Part shown: in pieces, positions 57,619 to 64,000 of the stretch | Layout of the letters: each line of letters starts with the position of its first letter | Numbering within the stretch: the stretch's first letter is position 1 | NCBI GenBank assembly: GCA_017591395.1 | Contig: WEDG01002555.1 | Span: 62,001 to 126,000, forward strand | Reading direction: 5' to 3' | DNA from: Schistocephalus solidus | Lineage: Eukaryota > Platyhelminthes > Cestoda > Diphyllobothriidea > Diphyllobothriidae | DNA length: 64,000 nucleotides | The notes under the pieces: model-generated | What the model was told of the DNA's origin: nothing | What the model saw: the letters and a program-made list of their open reading frames with translations, nothing else | Databases searched by the model: none | Translations under genes and position numbers: made by a program

Positions 57619-57699
57619 ATGGGTAGGATGATACTATCTGTGCAATGTCTGAGGCTGTAAAAGGGGAGGTAAGCACGGACTGACACCGGCTGCCACCAA

Positions 57700-58110
57700 G
57701 AGATTGTCCTTCTTGGGTCCGTCACTATGGTGTCGACTCCCGTCTTCTGTATAAGACGCAGATCCAGGGAAAGATTCTTCACAGTCCAATTGAGCAGGCT
57801 CTGTAAGGGATTAATCCATCTCCGGGTTGTCTTGTTGCTGAGACTCATTCCTATTAAGGCTCCGAAAAGAAGATAACGCAGCGATGAGATGGAGATTTAT
57901 TCTCGGGTATATATAGTTGATGAACGTAGAAAAATAGTAGTGAGAGATATTATCTGGGAAAGAGTGTAATAATGATGGATAATAAATAAGGTTGGGAGTC
58001 GTTGATCCACGGGGCTTCGACTACCGTCACGGTTGCTGGACTCGGAAAGGGAAAGGAAAGTGAAAGTGTTTTAAAAACCTCGCCGGTTTCCGCCCGTCTT
58101 GTCCGTTTCA
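57700..58110 (-). repeat. 5' LTR of gypsy element
   Basis: Starts at 58110 with TGAAACGGAC and ends near 57700, just before the primer-site candidate. The outer 120 bases match the 3' LTR with scattered differences. Flanking bases after 58110 (CCTCAAATAT) give no clear target duplication with the other side, whose edge is lost. Confidence 0.65.
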
Positions 58111-60105
58111 CCTCAAATATAGATCAAATTTCTTCTTTCACGTGCTCAGAGTTCATTGGCACAAAAATATGTTTTAGTTACTGTGATAGTGAGGTAGTTA
58201 AACGATTGGTGAGGGAACTGTATGGAAGGCGATCGAAATGCCAACACAAAACCCACTTTTCTCTGTATTATCGTTCACAAGCATTCTGATTCCCGAACTC
58301 CCAACTAATCCCTCCACATGCCCAAAATTATCCCCGCCGAAGGAAACGAAAAATGAAATTATAAAATTGGCGCTCATACGCAGCATGTTATTTAGCTCGT
58401 GTAATCTTTTATTGTTATTAAAAATACGTATTTCATGCTAGGTTTTATTAAAAAAATTCAGTTTTACCCACATTACGCCTGTCTTAAAAATTTCTTCTTC
58501 TTCTTCTTCTTCTTCTTCTTCTGCTCTTCAGAAACACCCAGTCACCAGTGCAAGTCACCCCTACTTTTGGTTGCAGAAGCTGTATAGCTTACCATAACTG
58601 AGAAGCAAATGTTCGTTCATTTATTTCTTAATTTTTTGGCTCTCAAATACTCAATTAAGCCTCTGTTCTCTCTATTATCTACCCAATTAATAACGGGGCG
58701 CTATACACTAGGCGTTACGTTGGATGTACTATTTTGCACTTACACGGGCTAATTATCGCTCGTTTACATCATTTGAGGTATGGGGGTGCAATATGACTGT
58801 TTGATAGGTTTTGCGATAGCTGGCAGTTAACGATGAGTGCAGTCGCGGCTATAAAATCGAGGCCATCATGGATTGGAACAACAGCATAAATAGAAGCCCT
58901 CTGCGCATCTTTACCGGTTGTATCGCTAAACGGAACTGCCACTTTGCATACCACGCAAGAGCATCATCGGCTAACCTCTTCTGGAAAATCAGCTGAGGTT
59001 GGATCAGGCATTGCTGATTCTGGCAGGGATATATAGAGAATAGTTTGAAGAAAAGAAGTTCATTGGGAAAACGGTAACAAACATTTTTATAAAAGTTTCG
59101 ACACTGCTTCCCCAAGACGTCGTTGGCCGTGCTTTGCGTGTGTACTGAACAACTGACCCAAGCCGCGGCACCCTTCGAGATGATTGGTCGGCTTACATGA
59201 TTGTGATTATTCAGATCCCGTACGAAACTTCGCGCTATCGGTGATTGGCCAGGTAGGTTGAGAGCATTATACGGTAACTCACACTAACGGACGGATAAAA
59301 TGCCGTTGGTGTGGATGTGGAAGCCTGCATTAGACAGAGGTTTTAATGCAATAACAGATGCCGATAGCAGAATCCAAAATTATATCTGAAATATCAGGGC
59401 TCAGGACTCTGTTCTTAAGCTATTACTTTTCTTACTCGATGTCAGTGATTGTATGAACGGATTGGATGGCAAGGGGGTCACGTTTGCAGGCGATATCAAG
59501 ACACGGCAAACAATCAACTGCAACAATGATGAACAGACTTAACAAGAAGGACACATCCACCTTTATTTGTTGCCCGAAAAATTGCATATTGTTTATTTGA
59601 AGGCTTTTAGCCAATGCCCTTGATAACCCTATTTATGTAAAATAATAATTGCATATGTATAGTCAATAGATAGTTGTGAACATTTAACATGTTTTCGAGT
59701 CAAATCATAGCGTTATTTGAAATGTATTTTCGCCGTTCAATGTGAATCAATGTAAAATAAAAGAAGAGCCAGAAAGATTTTACAAGGCTAGCTTTAAGTA
59801 GTGAAAAAAACTCCTGATCGTTTTTCCAGTGTTTTAAGGAGAAACATTACAGCTCGCTGAATGATTAACATTCGGGACGGGGAAGAGTTGACACAGGCAC
59901 ACGGTGTAGTCCTTCTCCCTTTAGTGCTATGGATCCGGTATTCTGCACCAGCAACAGGTGTGTCAGCGAATGGTTGCTCGCTGTCAACTGAGGAATTAAC
60001 TGATTACGGACTGCAGAGCCAGAAATATTACCCCCAGCATGAAGCCTGGCACATGATGCAGAGTCCGTGAAGAGCATCGGAATGGAAGAGAGAGAGAGAG
60101 TCCAC
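58111..60105. other. unassigned sequence with TTC microsatellite
   Basis: A pure TTC array lies at about 58490-58522. The minus frame of 88 codons at 58849-59115 and others have no recognised domain. A GA run is at 60088-60099. Confidence 0.3.
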
Positions 60106-60960
60106 CTAGGCAGCATCCGAAATTCGTGAGAAGTGACCTGAATGTAATAAACTGGTGATGGCTCTCTTAAACAAAGAATCGCTTTGCTGAACTTCGATAA
60201 CTCTGGCTAGCCTATTCCAGATTGGTATAGCGTTTACTAAAAAGTGACGATAGCTAACTGTGGGTGCCAGAGAAAGAAATAAAATGACATCTCTATGACT
60301 GATGCGCCGAGAATGGTCGAGTTGCTTAAGAGTAGTAAGGTGGTTAAAGGTACAACTGTTTAAAAGTAAAAACAGTAAAATAGTCCCTTCTGTAATCTGC
60401 GAAGCCAAAAAGGGTCGAGGTTAGTACGCTCACAGCGTTTGTGGTAGGACAGGTTTCGGCGTTCCGAAGTGAAAAATCTTTTAGTAAAGAAATGCTGAAC
60501 TGATTCTATCTTCTTCCGTTTACTGGCGTACAGAAGGCAACATGGAAACGGGCAGTATTCCAGACTACGTTTGACATACATTTTATAAAGGCTAGTTCAA
60601 ATATTGACGATTTTAAAATTTCTGAGAATAAACCCAATAGTTCGGTTTGCTTTCGAGACAATTAGGGCACAGTGCTCTGACAGACCAAGACCACTAGAAT
60701 ATGATATACGGAGATCCTTACTAACTCCGGGCACATTTAGGTCATGACCATGTATGCATAGCTGGGGCTGACACTCATAGCCAAAAACCCAAACGGAGCA
60801 TTTGTACTAAAAAAGGGAAAGACGCCATGCGCAACACCACTAAGCGAAGGCGCGATGTTGCGCCTACCATAATGAAAACAATCAGCAACATCATTGACGA
60901 AAAGGCAAAATAGGAGTGGGCCAGGCACGCTACTCTGAATAACTGCACTCATCACTTAGC
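60106..60960 (-). pseudogene. Jockey/CR1-like RT C-terminus, palm box missing
   Basis: From 60960: SAVIQSSVPGPLLFCLFVND and VADCFHYG (the motif just before the catalytic box), then directly VSKDLRISYSS, IVSKANRTIGFILRNFK, YVKRSLEYCPF, RNLSYHKRCERTNLDPFWLR and HFLVNAIPIWNRL. The catalytic-box segment between FHYG and the later part is absent. Several frames are used. This differs in sequence from the two CR1-like copies at 46 and 50 kb. Confidence 0.75.
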
Positions 60961-61259
60961 AGTTTTGACCCCCTGTTTACACTACAAGTCTCACACTGCT
61001 TCACTCGACGTAGCCTCACTTGCCGTCCTTATAAATACACGTACAAAAGTAGATTTATAAAGCGCAAACATAGAATTTTAGTTGAAATTTTAAAAAAAAG
61101 AAATAAAAATAAATTAAATTTGGTGGGTCTTTTGAAATTGCTTTCGAATTTCAGCCATTTGGAATTTACGTAGTTTAAGTTTCTACTTATGTGAAGAAGA
61201 AAATTTGTTTTGGAATAACTTGAGTGAATTGTTCAGTCTCTAAATTTGTGTTTTATTTA
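60961..61259. other. unassigned AT-rich gap
   Basis: No feature is recognised between the two minus-strand RT fragments. Confidence 0.3.
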
Positions 61260-61530
61260 CTTGAACTTGACGATCCATGTCAACCAGGCTGGTATTCCGT
61301 AATCTAAATTTAGTCTGGCAAAGACGTCAAAACTTTTTCGAAGAGATCAGATGGGAATAGTTTAAACGCACGTCTGATCCTACGCAGGGTACATGTTGCC
61401 TTCTGGAATGCTTTCTTACAGTGTTCTGAGGGCATCCAATTCGCAGTTTTCCACATGCTTAGCTATTTGTGTGTTTCTACCTCTTTTAATGCTTTGCCAT
61501 TAATAAAGTACTGGTGTTTCTGAGAAACTT
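61260..61530 (-). pseudogene. second minus-strand RT C-terminal fragment
   Basis: The minus strand reads YFINGKALKEVETHK, then SEHCKKAFQKATCTLRRIRR, AFKLFPSDLFEKVL and, after a shift, ARLNLDYGIPAW. This is the same C-terminal region as 50.1-50.3 kb (IRRAFK, then LEYGIQAW), from a different copy. A stop follows THK. Confidence 0.6.
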
Positions 61531-61544
61531 TTCCTCTTCCAAAG

Positions 61545-62933
61545 TGACCATGCAGTAATTCACGGTTGCCTTCCGATTGTTTCATCGAAAAAGGCTAGCG
61601 CCATTCGTAACTATCATGCTTTTGACCTCGTAGATATGAGCTTAATTAGTAACTTTTTGGACTCATTGGACTGGCAGCATCTCTCCTCCATGAACGACGC
61701 AGCAAGTCTTTGTGACTTCATGTCAGTCTTTTCAAATAACATCCTGGAACTTGTGCCAACGAAAATAGTCAAGCCTTACTCTTCGGAATCCACCGTTCCT
61801 CACTTTCTTTTGCAACGACTAAAGAATTTGAAGAAGCAGTTTAAAGATCATTATACAAGTTCGTTATCTGTTTATCTTAGAATCGCAAAGATTTTTGAAT
61901 TAGCCTCTTAGATTCGTCTCGCACGTGACAGACAGAGGGAATCTTGCGCACTCAGTGAGCGAAACTTTGCAAAATCTGTTGCTCAACTGTTCCACCGTCG
62001 ATCCTCCTCTAAACGAGGTTATGAAATTCCTCCATTACTGAACGAAGACAAAAACTTCGTTCTCGAAGAATCTGATAAGGCAGAACTGTTTAGTGCATTC
62101 TTTGCAAATCATCTTACGATGGAATCTGAACCGGTTCCGACGTTTCAGGCATCCTCATTCAATGTTATGAGCACCATTAATTCCTCCTTAGAACTAACTC
62201 GTAAGCTAATAATGCGTCTGAAAAACTCGCACTTTTCGGGGACTGACAGTATTCCAAACTCAGTTATAAAGAGCGTGCCAAGCTTCCCCCGATTGCTTAG
62301 CCGTATATTCTCAGTTTGTCTTCTGAACGGATTCTTTCCTGACTCATGGAAGACGTCTATTAGTCTTCCTGTCTTCAAGTCGGGATCTTGTTCGGACGTA
62401 AATAATTATCAAGACGTTCACAAAAACCCCGCTCTAGCAAAACTTCTTGAAACAATTATTTTTAATCAAATTCTCGACTTTTGCTTAGAAAATAAGCTCT
62501 TAAGTGACTCGAAATATTGTTTTCTACCTGGGAGATCATCCGAACTGTGTCACTAAGCTTTTTTTAACCTCGTCACATCCCTTCGTAATGAGCAACAGTC
62601 AGTGGTTGTGATCTACTTTGACCTGAGCAAAGCCTTTGACAAGGTACCGCACAGACGTCTTCTGGTGAAACTCGACGCCCTCGGCATCCGGCTTCCTCTC
62701 CTTGACTTCATTGGTTCCTACTTGTCTAACCGCAGCCAGAAGGTCTATGTAGGTAACAGATATTCGACGCCTCAGCCGATCACGAGAGCGTTTTTCAAGG
62801 CACGGTTCTAGGTCCCCTTCTCTTCATTCTGTACATAAACGAAATTTCCATTTTACTCACAAATTCACAAAATGTCGTTTGCGCTGACGATCTCAAGTTC
62901 ATTTATTCATTTTCTAAAAACACTGCCAATAGT
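61545..62933 (+). pseudogene. Jockey/CR1-like LINE RT, plus strand, cut after the catalytic box
   Basis: HRKKASAIRNYHAFDLVDMS, LISNFLDSLDWQHLSSMND and LVPTKIVKPYSS are the linker after the endonuclease. RT follows: KLIMRLKNSHFSGTDSIPNS, LLSRIFSVCLLNGFFPDSWK, LAKLLETIIFNQILDF, VIYFDLSKAFDKVPHRRLL (first catalytic Asp, about 62608-62665) and VCADDLKFIYSFSKNTANSL (second box, CADD at 62880-62891). It stops at 62933, where sequence in the other orientation begins. A few stops and shifts occur. Endonuclease and RT C-terminus are missing. Confidence 0.8.
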
Positions 62934-63640
62934 CTTGAAAGCGGGCGGGTTCTGATGGTTTTGCCTCTTTGATTGGTGAACTATGCAGTCAGCAAGGTCG
63001 CATCTCGATGATGATCTCATGACCTCAACTGTCCCCTCTTAGTTTTGACCCTGGTGTCCACGATGAGTTCCTCCTCTCTCACCTCCACTGGTAGTTACAA
63101 ACAGTAGCTCTTCCTGCTTTATTATCTCTCACCCGACACGGAGCGTTCTGAACCCTCATACGTTGTCAGCAACATCACAATACTATCCCATTGCATCTAG
63201 GTATTGATTTTTTAGTGAAGCAGTTTTTCCTAGTATTTTTTTTTAAATTGGCGGCTCGCCGAACTCCGCCTCCGATTTAACCCGTAGGAGTTTTTTACTG
63301 CTTCATTTTCTAGTTCACCGTATATGTCAAAGATTGTGGACTATTATTTTAAAAATGGCAAATCTTTCTGAATCGGATATGCCTACCATATTATTCATTT
63401 CTACTGTTAATATGGCTGCTCACATAGTGCAGCAATTATCCACTTTGTATTTATTTTACTGCGATACTAAGTTTGTAATGAAGGGGCTCTTATTGGCCTT
63501 AAATATGCAATTTATTATTATTATTATTATATTGGTTAAGCTATCAGCCTGACTGCTTTAGGCCAAAAAAATATTATTTTTTGACGTGAATTATTCACCT
63601 CTCTCTGATTTTCAGGTTTTTTGCGTCATTGCTTGTCTTT
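62934..63640 (-). mobile_element. near-identical copy of the LINE inter-ORF segment at 51.29-51.97 kb
   Basis: From AGTCTTGAAAGCGGGCGGG to TTTTTTGCGTCATTGCTT the sequence repeats 51293-51970 with only scattered substitutions and small indels. It includes the start of the endonuclease frame on the minus strand. Its fusion to the plus-strand RT at 62933 is not a normal element structure. Confidence 0.75.
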
Positions 63641-64000
63641 TGTTTTAAAAATGGCAAAAAGTTCCTAATCGGATATGCCTACCATACTAATCATTTATGC
63701 TGTTCATATGGATGCTCACATAGTGCAGCAATTATAATCTTTGATATATACGGTGAACTAGAAAAGAAGCAGTAAAAAATCCTACGGTTAAATCAGAGGC
63801 GGAGTTCGGTGGCCGCTAATTTAAAAAAAACTACGAGAAAAAAACTGCTTCACTTAAAAATTAATAATTAGATGCAATTGGATATTATTGTGATGTTGCT
63901 GACAACGTATGAGGATTCGGAACGCTCCTTGTCGTGTGAGAGATAATATAGCAGTCAGAGCTACTGTTTGTAACCACCAATGGATGTGAGAGAGGAGGAA
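63641..64000. repeat. rearranged repeat: short direct piece, then inverted copy reaching the window edge
   Basis: 63641-63740 repeats 63340-63445 directly (TTTTAAAAATGGCAAA, CGGATATGCCTACCATA, TGCTCACATAGTGCAGCAAT). 63745-64000 is the reverse complement of about 63067-63335 (GTGAACTAGAAAAGAAGCAG, GGCGGAGTTCGG, CAACGTATGAGGATTCGGAA, GTGAGAGAGGAGGAA). It runs off the window, where a plus-strand endonuclease would be expected if the element continues. Confidence 0.7.

Larger units (their letters stand above)
53330..58110 (-). mobile_element. Ty3/gypsy LTR retrotransposon, decayed
   Basis: On the minus strand from 58110: LTR, gag, zinc knuckle, protease, RT, RNase H, integrase, LTR, the standard Ty3/gypsy order (integrase after RNase H). 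A polypurine tract (GAGGGGGGGGGCG at about 53594-53606) sits directly before the 3' LTR, and a TGGTGGCAGCCGG primer-site candidate (about 57686-57698) follows the 5' LTR. Stops and shifts break every domain, so it is non-autonomous. Total length is about 4.8 kb, near the usual 5 kb. Confidence 0.8.

Noticed and set aside
58849..59115. 88-codon minus-strand frame as a gene or LINE part
   Set aside because: I could not align it to any RT, endonuclease or host domain, and the context offers no support.
1..64000. CRISPR array, operon, Shine-Dalgarno sites or bacterial insertion sequences
   Set aside because: No regularly spaced identical repeats, no close-packed genes, and all recognisable proteins are eukaryotic retroelement domains.

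Overview
The window is eukaryotic. It has no operons or dense reading frames, and it is full of decayed transposable elements, trinucleotide microsatellites and a few reading frames bounded by splice signals. The best recognised element is a non-LTR retrotransposon with an APE-type endonuclease, a reverse transcriptase (RT) and a C-terminal run of C2H2 zinc fingers with repeated RIGLVGHLR / HHMGLLGHMR cores. I associate this type, together with CR1/Jockey-like LINEs and gypsy elements, with large-genome flatworms, most likely a diphyllobothriid tapeworm. That assignment is inference from element style; no host gene in the window settles the species.

Layout. 1-6.4 kb: mostly unassigned sequence, ending in a plus-strand, 5'-truncated copy of the zinc-finger LINE. 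6.4-23.7 kb: dispersed short elements: (T) a family with terminal inverted repeats (TIRs) and a degenerate TTAGGG-like core; (C) a palindromic family with long arms; (D) an AT-rich TIR family of about 0.7 kb; and a tRNA-derived SINE. A probable host exon with a hydrophobic segment and a GTGAGT donor lies at 11.56-12.21 kb. 23.7-26.7 kb: an old minus-strand zinc-finger LINE lacking its RT palm, invaded by a TIR element and split by a GAT microsatellite. 27-32 kb: more C, D and SINE units and a LINE tail. 32.2-35.0 kb: the best-preserved zinc-finger LINE copy (minus). 36.8-38.0 kb: repeats with a hammerhead-ribozyme-like core. 39-41.1 kb: C and T elements. 41.4-42.5 kb: a second probable host coding block, rich in N-glycosylation sequons. 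46.0-48.2 kb: a rearranged CR1-like LINE (plus). 49.1-53.1 kb: a CR1-like LINE (minus) with a recognisable endonuclease and RT C-terminus but no palm. 53.3-58.1 kb: a decayed Ty3/gypsy element (minus) with gag, protease, RT, RNase H and integrase pieces between two LTR-like repeats. 60.1-64.0 kb: LINE fragments in both orientations, ending in an inverted repeat that runs to the window edge.

Almost everything annotated is mobile DNA in several age layers, with younger units inside or beside older ones. Only two blocks (11.56-12.21 and 41.4-42.5 kb) look like host coding exons. They share a basic, sequon-rich, secreted-protein character and could belong to one gene with a long repeat-filled intron, but this is unproven. 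Boundaries of repeats are approximate, usually within 10-30 bases, because they were found by reading rather than by alignment software.
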